Source: Fidelibacterota bacterium UBA6531 (lineage in GTDB: Bacteria > Fidelibacterota > Marinisomatia > Marinisomatales > TCS55). From it: a stretch of DNA of 14,238 bases. The stretch is taken from contig DJKX01000002.1 in assembly GCA_002436185.1 (NCBI GenBank), forward strand, positions 1 through 14,238. Reading direction: 5' to 3'. The notes below the pieces were generated by a model. That model saw only the letters and a list, made by a program, of their open reading frames with translations, was not told the origin of the DNA and searched no databases. Of this stretch, positions 8,411 to 14,177 are shown piece after piece. Position 1 is the first letter of the stretch. Each line of letters begins with the position of its first letter. A program made the position numbers and the translations under genes.

Positions 8411-8828
8411 CTGAGCCGACCTATAAGCCGAGTTCTGTCCCTCCCAATCCGCCAGTTGGCGAATCAAGAATCAGTGGTCATTTCTCTGGTCCCGACCTCA
8501 CGATCGGGTTCTAGCAATCTACCCGCCCCTAATAAGGGATCGTAAAATAATCCCTAATGACGCGAACAACGTCTCGGAGCCTATTCGATCTTGCACCGGA
8601 TGGGGTTTACCTAGCTCTCACCATTGCTGGTGAGACTGGTGGTCTCTTACACCACCGTTTCACCTTTACCCCGACACAAAGTGTCGAGGAAGTCTTCTCT
8701 CTGCTGCACTATCCATGATTCGCCGTAGCGAACCTCCTCCTGTTAGGAGGCATCCTGTTCTGCGGTGCCCGGACTTTCCTCCCCGATCCGCCCGTAGGCA
8801 AATCAGAGTAACCACTCAGCCGGCTCAG
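8411..8828 (-). ncRNA. rnpB: RNase P RNA (bacterial type A)
   Basis: This is the catalytic RNA that trims the 5' leader of precursor tRNAs. On the minus strand it begins with CTGAGCCG and ends with CGGCTCAG, which pair perfectly as helix P1 and set both ends. The conserved core is complete. The 5' P4 strand region is GGAGGAAAGTCCGGGC, the CR-II/III region includes GGTGAAACGG and GTAAGAGACCACC, and there is GGTAAACCCC followed by GGTGCAAGATCGAATAGG. The 3' universal block is ACAGA plus CTCGGCTTATAGGTCGGC, closely matching E. coli M1 RNA. The length of about 418 nt is slightly longer than the E. coli RNA. It lies 49 bases after the zinc-ribbon protein gene and 71 bases before recJ on the same strand. 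I could not identify a clear dedicated promoter or terminator. Confidence 0.96.
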
Positions 8829-8877
8829 ATTGTTAAATAACGATGAAATTTACTTTAAATATGAAATATATGAAAAA

Positions 8878-9588
8878 TTAATCCTTTTTTGCCGGCCAAT
8901 ACAGAAACCGGTTGCAGACATCGCAGGATTGCAGTGTTGTACCTTGCTTTAATTCTGCGATTTTCTGGGGAGGAACGATAGATCCGCACCCGCCACAAGA
9001 TGTTCCCAATGTTTCTACAACAGCCATGCCTTGGCGAGCAGCAAAAACACGATCATATTTCGAAACAACAGTGGCGGATAATTCTTTAACAATATCCGAT
9101 CGTTCAGTTTCCAGATTTTTTTTCTTTTCTGAAGATTCTTCAATTAATGATTCCAAATTTGATTTCCTTTTATGAAGGTCTTCAGTTAATGATTCCAAAT
9201 TATTTTCCCGTTCTTCTAATTCGCTGGAAAGAGTATCTTTTTCTTCAATCAATTCAAGTTCATTTAATTCGATATTATTTAATTCTTCCTTGAGATAATC
9301 AATTTCTTGAGATAAAGCATCATATTGTTTATTGGTCTTTACGAGAAAAAGTTGATCCTTTAATTTATTGATCTTTACCGTGAGGCTTTTTACCTGTAAA
9401 TCTTTTTTGGAAATTTTAAGATCTATTTCCTTGATGCGGCTTTTACGCTGATCAATATCTTCCTTTAGTTGTTGTTCTTCTTTAGCTAATTCTTCTACTT
9501 TTACAGGTAGATCTCCCAGAAGTTCACTGATTTCCTGTAATTGGGTATCGACATTCTGCAATTGGACCAATGAAGATGTTGAATTCAT
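8878..9588 (-). CDS. Coiled-coil C4-type zinc-ribbon protein
   Basis: The 236-residue protein has two parts. Residues 1 to about 175 form a long charged coiled coil containing the family-typical VKTNKQYDALSQEID (83-97). The C-terminal zinc ribbon has Cys198, Cys201, Cys222 and Cys225 as two CxxC pairs (SCGGCG and SCDVCN), with IVPPQKIAEL between them. This is the widespread C4-type zinc-ribbon family (formerly a DUF), often thought to act with nucleic acids, but its function is not established. The ATG at 9588 follows AGGAG with an 8-base spacing. A near-consensus promoter lies immediately upstream. In several bacterial groups homologues sit beside rnpB, as here, so a link to RNA processing is possible but unproven. 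Confidence 0.9.
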   Translation of the reverse strand: MNSTSSLVQLQNVDTQLQEISELLGDLPVKVEELAKEEQQLKEDIDQRKSRIKEIDLKISKKDLQVKSLTVKINKLKDQLFLVKTNKQYDALSQEIDYLKEELNNIELNELELIEEKDTLSSELEERENNLESLTEDLHKRKSNLESLIEESSEKKKNLETERSDIVKELSATVVSKYDRVFAARQGMAVVETLGTSCGGCGSIVPPQKIAELKQGTTLQSCDVCNRFLYWPAKKD

Positions 9589-9600
9589 TTAATGGCTCCT

Positions 9601-9629
9601 ATTATAAATACAAAAAATGCACCTGTCAG
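9601..9629 (-). promoter_or_regulatory. Sigma-70-like promoter for the zinc-ribbon gene, overlapping a terminator
   Basis: On the minus strand CTGACA (9629-9624, one mismatch to the -35 consensus) is followed after exactly 17 bases by TATAAT (9606-9601, perfect -10). The -35 lies in the centre of the terminator hairpin for the sulfate-activation gene. The -10 directly precedes the AGGAG ribosome-binding site (9600-9596). A normal start 6-8 bases after the -10 would place the transcript start downstream of AGGAG and only a few bases before the ATG, giving a near-leaderless mRNA. The sequence match is strong, its use is inferred. Confidence 0.55.
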
Positions 9630-9637
9630 GTGCATTT
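9612..9637 (-). terminator. Rho-independent terminator of the sulfate-activation gene
   Basis: An almost uninterrupted palindrome pairs AAATGCACCTG (9615-9625) with CAGGTGCATTT (9627-9637) around a single central base, so the real loop is 3-5 nt. On the minus strand it is followed by a run of T ending at 9612. It lies about 120 bases past the sat/cysC stop codon and just before the zinc-ribbon gene, whose promoter overlaps it. Confidence 0.8.
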
Positions 9638-9760
9638 GAATATTGGTTGGGAAAAATGTTCCGGGAAGTTCGTATTTGTATAGTGTTCAATTAAGAACGC
9701 CCCTTTCTCTTCGGATTATTATTTTCATACAGCTTTTAAATTTAAACATAAATCGTGTTA

Positions 9761-11467
9761 TTATACATAGCCCATTTCTTTGATTTTTGAAATAATTTCA
9801 TCTACAAGAATTTCAGGTGCAACACCCGCAGATGTAATTTCAATTTCCGGATTTTCCGGTGCTTCATAGGGATCATCTATCCCTGTAAATTGCTTTAGTT
9901 TTCCTTCTCGTGCTAAAGCGTATAATCCTTTTACATCCCTTTCTTCACATACGGCCAAAGATGTATCCACGAAAACTTCTATGAATCCGCCAAATGGAGA
10001 AATTAATTCACGGTTAAAACGGCGATCCGCCTCATAGGGGGCGATGGGAGCACAAATAGCAATACCGCCATTTTTTGTAATTTCACTGGCAACAAACCCG
10101 ATTCTGCGAACATTTAATTTGCGATGTTCATGGGAAAATCCCAGTTCACTCGATAAATGGGTACGAACAATATCACCATCTAAAAGTGTTACAGGACGGC
10201 GGCCATCTTCCATGAGTTTGACCAATAAACCGTTAGCCAAGGTTGATTTTCCCGACCCTGACAGCCCAGTAAAAAACACAGTAAATCCACGTTTATCCAG
10301 TGCCGGGCGAAAGCGACGCAATTCAGCAACCACTTCCGGATAGGAAAACCATTCTGGAATTTCTTCGTCATTTCGCAATCTATCTCGAAGATCTGTTCCT
10401 GATATCATGTTGAATTCTTCGTTTTCTTCTAATTCATCCTTTGGTACATAAGCATCTTTAGCCGGAACGTACACCATGAGCTGAAAAGGAACCATTTTGA
10501 TTCCCAATTCTTTTTCATGTTCTTTCAGCAAATCCTGGGCATCATAGGGACCATAGAATGGCTGGCCGTCTTTCCCTGCACCGGGGCTTGCGTGATCCCG
10601 GCCGACAATAAACATATTACACCCGTAATTTTTACGAATGATAGCATGCCACAATGCTTCCCTGGGGCCTGCCATGCGCATGGCCAGGGGGAGCAAACTT
10701 AACATGGCTGAATCATCCGTATATTTTGGTAAAACATGCTGGTAACACCTGACTCGCGTATAATGATCCACATCGCCGGGTTTGGTTAATCCAACAACAG
10801 GATGGATTAGTATTTTTGCATCATGTTCTTCCGCTGCACGAATGGTGAGTTCCACATGGGCTCTGTGCATGGGATTTCTCGTCTGAAATGCCACCACATT
10901 ATCCCAGCCGTTTTTCTCAAACAATTCCCGGACTTGAGCCGGAGTGTAGCGCAGATCTGTATAATCGTATTGCTTGGGCAGCATAAGCCCTTTTATCGGA
11001 CCGCCAACATAAACTGGATTGGATTCATTTATAAGATAATTGACCGCGGGATGACTGTCATCGGTTGTTAAAATAACTTTTTCTGCTTCGGCCTTTTTAT
11101 CAGGTGTCCAGATGGATTCAGCTGACATAACAGCGATTGTAAAGCCTTCTTTATCTTTGAGAGCTATTTCATCTGATTTGTTAATTGCTTCGGCAAATTC
11201 TTCTGTAACGTCCAATGTTATGGGGATAGGCCAAATTGTACCATCCTGCAGGCGCATATTCTCCAACACTGAATTATAATCAGATTCATTCAGAAAGCCG
11301 GTTAATGGGGAAAAACCACCGTTTATGATCATTTCCAGGTCACAGATCTGGCGATCGTTCAACGTCCAAGCAGGAAGCGATTTTGCTTCATTCTTTAATG
11401 CAGCTGATGCATCTGCATCGAGAACTAAATTGCGGAGTTTTCCGCCGTGTGTTTCAACGAGTGACAT
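9761..11467 (-). CDS. Bifunctional sulfate adenylyltransferase / adenylylsulfate kinase
   Basis: This single 568-residue chain converts sulfate to APS (ATP sulfurylase) and APS to PAPS (APS kinase). The N-terminal PUA-like and ATP sulfurylase catalytic region occupies about residues 1-385, with QTRNPMHRAH (195-204) and VGRDHASPGAGKDG (288-301) at the nucleotide/sulfate site. The APS kinase domain (about 392-568) has the Walker A GLSGSGKS (401-408), DGDIVR (430-435), LGFSHEHRKLN and the lid segment around FTGIDDPYEAPENPE. Because the kinase P-loop is intact, this is a true bifunctional enzyme and not a fungal-type regulatory remnant. The product may feed sulfation or assimilatory reduction. 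No PAPS reductase, sulfite reductase, transporter or sulfotransferase gene is adjacent, so the route is open. The ATG at 11467 lacks a clear ribosome-binding site. Confidence 0.95.
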   Translation of the reverse strand: MSLVETHGGKLRNLVLDADASAALKNEAKSLPAWTLNDRQICDLEMIINGGFSPLTGFLNESDYNSVLENMRLQDGTIWPIPITLDVTEEFAEAINKSDEIALKDKEGFTIAVMSAESIWTPDKKAEAEKVILTTDDSHPAVNYLINESNPVYVGGPIKGLMLPKQYDYTDLRYTPAQVRELFEKNGWDNVVAFQTRNPMHRAHVELTIRAAEEHDAKILIHPVVGLTKPGDVDHYTRVRCYQHVLPKYTDDSAMLSLLPLAMRMAGPREALWHAIIRKNYGCNMFIVGRDHASPGAGKDGQPFYGPYDAQDLLKEHEKELGIKMVPFQLMVYVPAKDAYVPKDELEENEEFNMISGTDLRDRLRNDEEIPEWFSYPEVVAELRRFRPALDKRGFTVFFTGLSGSGKSTLANGLLVKLMEDGRRPVTLLDGDIVRTHLSSELGFSHEHRKLNVRRIGFVASEITKNGGIAICAPIAPYEADRRFNRELISPFGGFIEVFVDTSLAVCEERDVKGLYALAREGKLKQFTGIDDPYEAPENPEIEITSAGVAPEILVDEIISKIKEMGYV

Positions 11468-11487
11468 AAAATTTATTTAAACTTTCA

Positions 11488-11493
11488 ATTATA
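11488..11493 (-). promoter_or_regulatory. Possible -10 element for the sulfate-activation gene
   Basis: A perfect TATAAT on the minus strand lies 20 bases before the ATG at 11467. The region where a -35 would fall (about 11510-11517) has no good match, so only the -10 is supported. If used, the leader would be about 14 nt and without a Shine-Dalgarno sequence. Confidence 0.3.
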
Positions 11494-11652
11494 GGTTTCA
11501 AAAGGGGCGGAAGTTATATAATTATTCTTTTATGGGGATATATATTTAGTCAGGATTAATTATCATTGGTCAAATAAGTGATTAATTTGTAAAATGAATT
11601 TTATTACCACCACCCCAATGAATGGCTCTTAATTATTTACAGAACTCGGCGG

Positions 11653-11673
11653 CCCCTCCTCAATAAGGAGGGG
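11653..11673. repeat. GC-rich hairpin, probably a dispersed intergenic repeat
   Basis: CCCCTCCT (11653-11660) and AGGAGGGG (11666-11673) form a perfect 8-bp stem around a CAATA loop, embedded in AT-rich DNA and preceded by an ACCACCCC tract at 11610-11617. Neither strand has a T-run after the stem, so it is a poor terminator. Hairpins of this form recur between genes in many uncultured bacterial genomes. That comparison is from memory, and only one copy is visible here. Confidence 0.5.
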
Positions 11674-11708
11674 ATTTGAAATTTATAATCAAACTATTAA
11701 AAAAACGT

Positions 11709-11818
11709 GCGATCTCCTTTGAGATGATAAGGCTCGGGGGGTTATGAAGTCTTTACGTTTACTAATGGAAGGAGATCGCCACACCTCGTTACTACGTTCG
11801 CGAGGTTCACGATGACAA
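11709..11818. repeat. Compound palindromic element (REP/MITE-like)
   Basis: GCGATCTCCTT (11709-11719) and AAGGAGATCGC (11769-11779) are perfect 11-base inverted repeats 49 bases apart. Immediately to the right ACCTCG (11783-11788) pairs with CGAGGT (11801-11806), followed by TCACGATGACA. Read on the minus strand, the right part runs TGTCATCGTGA, a GAGG-containing hairpin, then GCGATCTCC. This recalls the TGTCAT...GCAATCTCC palindromic repeats scattered through many bacterial genomes. There is no transposase, so if mobile it would need one supplied in trans. The family assignment rests on pattern memory. Confidence 0.5.
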
Positions 11819-11908
11819 TTATTGGGGTTTTCGGAATAAAGCATTTTAATCGAATTGCGTTAGGATAAGTCAAGGAGGGATGCTTTACATACAATTAAAT
11901 TATATCCT

Positions 11909-12544
11909 ATGAGAAAGGTGATATTGGTTTTAATCGTATTGGTTAGCGTCCTATACTTCATCCGGTTTAACGGGACGTCCGCTAATGATTCCGTGAGAAC
12001 CATGGACAACATAAATAGTGATTTAGCAGACCTTATACATTTAACCCATGAAGAATTATATGAGAAAGAATTACACAAACTTTCTTTTCATTTGCAGCAA
12101 GAACCCTTCTTACAAATGAGCCAACGGTATAGCCGCAAAATTCTTTCTTCGACTGAAAATAAGGATGGTAATGAAATTATTAATATTCAAGAAACTGTTA
12201 TAAATAATGATGTTCAAAGTTCAAAAGTGTTATCATACACCATCCAGCGGATGGAACAATTATCGGGATCATTTCAACAAGCAAAAATCTATGCCACTGT
12301 AAACAGCAGCGATAGAATAGCCTTGAGAGCATTATGCCGGCAAATTCTGGAAGATTATGACGAATACAGCAGTTTGGTTATTTGCTTATACAGTGAAACT
12401 GAAACAGGAAAAGCTTTGGCAATAGGAGAAAAGACCCATTTTACCCAGCATGAGATAAATGATGCATGGTTGATATTTTATTCATATCATCCTGTTGAAG
12501 GAGATTATTTTGACGATAAACCTGGAAATTATCTGGATTTTTAA
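11909..12544 (+). CDS. Unknown exported/anchored protein sharing a C-terminal domain with the 13377-14177 product
   Basis: I do not recognise this 211-residue protein. Residues 4-18 are a strongly hydrophobic segment after MRK, so it is a signal peptide or N-terminal anchor with the rest outside the cytoplasm. Residues 27-108 are polar, probably helical, and without clear motifs. Residues about 110-209 form a domain also found at 163-264 of the protein encoded at 13377. Shared elements are IYATVN, LC, SSLVICLY (154-161), AWLIFYSY (186-193) and PVEGDYFDDKPGNYL (195-209). The ATG at 11909 has no nearby Shine-Dalgarno. AAGGAGG lies 30 bases upstream, next to a 10-codon ORF whose stop overlaps this start as ATGA. 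The gene is very AT-rich (for example 14 G or C in 12181-12240). The YfiM-like gene begins 11 bases downstream. Confidence 0.75.
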   Translation: MRKVILVLIVLVSVLYFIRFNGTSANDSVRTMDNINSDLADLIHLTHEELYEKELHKLSFHLQQEPFLQMSQRYSRKILSSTENKDGNEIINIQETVINNDVQSSKVLSYTIQRMEQLSGSFQQAKIYATVNSSDRIALRALCRQILEDYDEYSSLVICLYSETETGKALAIGEKTHFTQHEINDAWLIFYSYHPVEGDYFDDKPGNYLDF

Positions 12545-12555
12545 AACCCAAAACT

Positions 12556-12909
12556 ATGCGCTTAATACTTATTATATATTTATTTATGTTTGCGGCAATG
12601 CCTGTCGCGGGCCAGGACATAACGTCCGATACGTTGCAGACGGCGTCTGTTAAGGACCCCTGGCTGGCCTATGACAAAGTTCTGCATTTCGGTATCAGCT
12701 GTTCCCTGGTACTCAGCACCCAGTATGTATTGGAAAATAAACTGCATGTGGACCGCGAAACTGCACTGCCTGCTGGTGTGGCTGTCTCTGCTGCCAATGG
12801 TATTATAAAAGAATATTGGGATAAACATACAGGTAATATTTTCAGTAGACGCGATTTAATCGCTGACGCGGCCGGGATCCTTGTCGGGGTGTTAATCATC
12901 ATTTTATAG
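12556..12909 (+). CDS. YfiM/DUF2279-like small membrane-associated protein
   Basis: The 117-residue protein begins with a probable signal peptide (hydrophobic residues 3-17, then PVAGQD). Its body matches the pattern of E. coli YfiM, as recalled from memory: DKxxHF (DKVLHF, 40-45), KExWD (KEYWD, 85-89) and W/FSxxDLxxDxxG (FSRRDLIADAAG, 96-107), ending in a hydrophobic C-terminal helix. YfiM-like proteins (DUF2279) have no established function. Two hydrophobic segments (about 44-58 and 71-84) are compatible with membrane insertion. It sits between the two genes that share the unknown C-terminal domain, 11 bases after the first, so the first two are probably co-transcribed. Its base composition differs sharply from its left neighbour: 12601-12660 has 37 G or C in 60, which suggests a separate origin. 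Confidence 0.75.
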   Translation: MRLILIIYLFMFAAMPVAGQDITSDTLQTASVKDPWLAYDKVLHFGISCSLVLSTQYVLENKLHVDRETALPAGVAVSAANGIIKEYWDKHTGNIFSRRDLIADAAGILVGVLIIIL

Positions 12910-12919
12910 TAAAACTATC

Positions 12920-13290
12920 GGTAGTTGAAGTAGTTGTTCATATTTATCGACGACAGCAGTCAGTAATCATACAAAAATACATTAAATTATAATTTATTAT
13001 AATGATCTGGTAGTTTTATGGTAGTTGACCTATTTCTCCTCGGGAGTAAAAAATAAGGATGCGGGGCAGTTGATTGAGGAAAATGTCTGCCATATTATTT
13101 TTCTGGGTTTATGATGCCAGTCAGTTGTTTTTATAATTAATTATAATACGTAAATTATAGCAACTACCTGAACCACTACCTCTCACCCCGTCGGATATAA
13201 GTGATTTTCTAATTTTAAATACACTATAAAATAAACTAAAAAAATGGTTCTATAAATACAACATTTAGATGGTAGTTATAAAAGTAGTTG
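12920..13290. repeat. Four paired copies of an RGTAGTTG motif
   Basis: Eight copies of an 8-base motif occur as four tandem pairs. Pair 1 is GGTAGTTG at 12920 and AGTAGTTG at 12929. Pair 2 is GGTAGTTT at 13009 and GGTAGTTG at 13020. Pair 3 is inverted, with CAACTACC at 13161 and CCACTACC at 13173. Pair 4 is GGTAGTTA at 13271 and AGTAGTTG at 13283. Centre-to-centre spacings are 9, 11, 12 and 12 bases, close to one helical turn. Looser copies GGCAGTTG (13065) and GTCAGTTG (13120) lie between. Paired, mixed-orientation sites like this resemble recombinase arm sites, iterons or operators. They stop 87 bases before a gene whose product has an arm-type DNA-binding-like domain. Confidence 0.75.
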
Positions 13291-13317
13291 ACATATTATT
13301 TAGGAAACATGTAGATT
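13288..13317 (+). promoter_or_regulatory. Possible promoter for the fusion-protein gene, overlapping the last repeat
   Basis: TTGACA at 13288-13293 is a perfect -35 match and begins inside the final AGTAGTTG copy. TAGATT at 13312-13317 (4 of 6 matches to TATAAT, 18-base spacer) could be the -10. A transcript would start near 13324 and have a leader of about 50 nt. A protein bound to the repeat would cover the -35, which would allow autoregulation. The -10 is weak. Confidence 0.4.
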
Positions 13318-13328
13318 CATAATGCGAG

Positions 13329-13343
13329 GAGAAAAATTTTCTC
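13329..13343. promoter_or_regulatory. Palindrome including an AGGAG sequence in the leader of the fusion-protein gene
   Basis: GAGAAAA and TTTTCTC form a 15-base palindrome whose left arm overlaps AGGAG (13327-13331). The AGGAG is 45 bases before the ATG at 13377, too far to serve it directly. It is also 20 bases before a 14-residue ORF (ATG at 13352, stop at 13394-13396) that overlaps the real start in another frame. It could be an operator or a translational control element, but nothing more can be claimed. Confidence 0.3.
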
Positions 13344-13376
13344 ATTTAATAATGACAATAACAGACATAAATATAC

Positions 13377-14177
13377 ATGAGCAGCATTTATCGTAAGGGT
13401 GGTGCCAGCGGCTACTATTATTACCAGACTTATATCTATAATCCGGAGTCAGGGAAAAAAGATAAACGTATTTTTCATTCCCTGGGCACCAGGGATATAA
13501 GCGAGGCAGAAGCGCAGCAGGCAGAACTGGACATAAAGTATGATGCACAAGATAATGCGGATCAAAGTTCATCAAGGTTTACTATTTTAGTGCAAAATAA
13601 GAGGACTATTGCGCTGGTTGCGGGTACTGCCCTGCTTACGGTGCTTATTGTTAACTTATTTCAGACTAAACCGCCGGTGCCACAGAAGAAATTTAATAAA
13701 CAAGTTGAAGCCCCAGCTGCTATAGCAGAAGAAGTAAAAATGCCAACTGTTGCAGAAAAAACAGCCGCTGAAATAAAGCAGCCGGAGACAAAAGCAGCAG
13801 CACCCCTAGTGACCGAAGCTAAACCCGAACCAAAAATTGAAAAACCTAAACTAACTATCCCGATGCACTCAGTGGTACGTGTAGAAAATATTTCCGACGT
13901 TTTTGAACAGGGCAAGGTCTATGTCACTGTTAATGAAAAGGCCAGTGCAGAAAGGCTGTTAATGCTCTGTAAAAGCTTGGCTGGGCAGTATACGGAATTT
14001 TCCAACATCGTTATCTGTCTATATGCCAGCAGTGATGTAGGGACCCAACTTGCCAAAGGGATCGGGAGCAACATCAGTTTAAAAGAGCAGAATGAGGCCT
14101 GGCTGGTCCTATACTCCTACAATCCAGTGGAAGGCGAATATTATGATGATGAACCGGGCAAATATTTAGGCTCCTAA
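13377..14177 (+). CDS. Membrane-anchored fusion: integrase-arm-like N-terminus, TonB-like linker, unknown C-terminal domain
   Basis: I do not recognise this 266-residue protein as a named family, but its layout is clear. Residues 1-55 (MSSIYRKGGASGYYYYQTYI, then GKKDKRIFHSLGTRD and EAEAQQAELD) resemble the arm-type, AP2-like DNA-binding domain that opens many tyrosine recombinases. No recombinase core follows. Instead there is a transmembrane helix (about 77-95, after QNKR), then a Pro/Ala/Lys/Glu-rich stretch (about 97-160) like the periplasmic linker of TonB. Last comes a domain (163-264) shared with the 11909-12544 product: VYVTVN, NIVICLY, AWLVLYSY and PVEGEYYDDEPGKYL. The basic flank before the helix predicts N-terminus inside and C-terminus outside. 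An in-frame stop at 13368-13370 limits the start to the ATG at 13377. The domain architecture is seen directly, the DNA-binding role is inferred. Confidence 0.8.
   Translation: MSSIYRKGGASGYYYYQTYIYNPESGKKDKRIFHSLGTRDISEAEAQQAELDIKYDAQDNADQSSSRFTILVQNKRTIALVAGTALLTVLIVNLFQTKPPVPQKKFNKQVEAPAAIAEEVKMPTVAEKTAAEIKQPETKAAAPLVTEAKPEPKIEKPKLTIPMHSVVRVENISDVFEQGKVYVTVNEKASAERLLMLCKSLAGQYTEFSNIVICLYASSDVGTQLAKGIGSNISLKEQNEAWLVLYSYNPVEGEYYDDEPGKYLGS

Larger units (their letters stand above)
11468..11908. other. Gene-free boundary between the housekeeping and accessory blocks
   Basis: This 441-base stretch separates the divergently oriented sulfate-activation gene (minus strand) and the first accessory gene (plus strand). 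I find no credible coding sequence in it. It holds a possible -10 at its left end, two adjacent palindromic repeats (listed separately) in the middle, and AAGGAGG at 11872-11878 near the right end. The sequence is strongly AT-rich apart from the two palindromes. Confidence 0.7.
12910..13376. other. Long AT-rich intergenic region carrying a paired-motif array
   Basis: This 467-base region between the YfiM-like gene and the fusion-protein gene has no credible coding sequence. It is dense in TATAAT-like stretches (for example 12988-13003 and 13131-13147). It contains the paired RGTAGTTG repeats, a possible promoter and a palindrome near the downstream start, all listed separately. Its size and repeat content are unusual next to the compact gene spacing in the rest of the window. 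Confidence 0.8.

Noticed and set aside
11653..11673. Rho-independent terminator
   Set aside because: The stem is strong but no T-run follows on either strand, and no gene ends close by on either side.
11709..11779. Inverted repeats as ends of an insertion sequence
   Set aside because: Only 49 bases lie between the 11-base repeats, there is no transposase, and no flanking target duplication was seen. A dispersed palindromic repeat fits better.
11860..12078. 72-codon open frame on the minus strand
   Set aside because: It runs antisense across the start of the 11909 gene, has no recognisable features, and the plus-strand gene is supported by a signal segment and a paralogous domain.
12910..13376. 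Possible CRISPR array in the repeat-bearing intergenic region
   Set aside because: The repeated unit is only 8 bases, occurs in pairs with irregular distances (about 90, 150 and 110 bases between pairs), one pair is inverted, and no cas gene is present.
13377..13541. Truncated integrase pseudogene
   Set aside because: The reading frame continues without interruption into a transmembrane helix, a structured linker and a domain conserved in a second gene, so it looks like a maintained fusion and not a decayed recombinase.
13342..13575. 77-codon open frame on the minus strand
   Set aside because: It is antisense to the conserved arm-like region of the 13377 gene and has no motif or start signal of its own.
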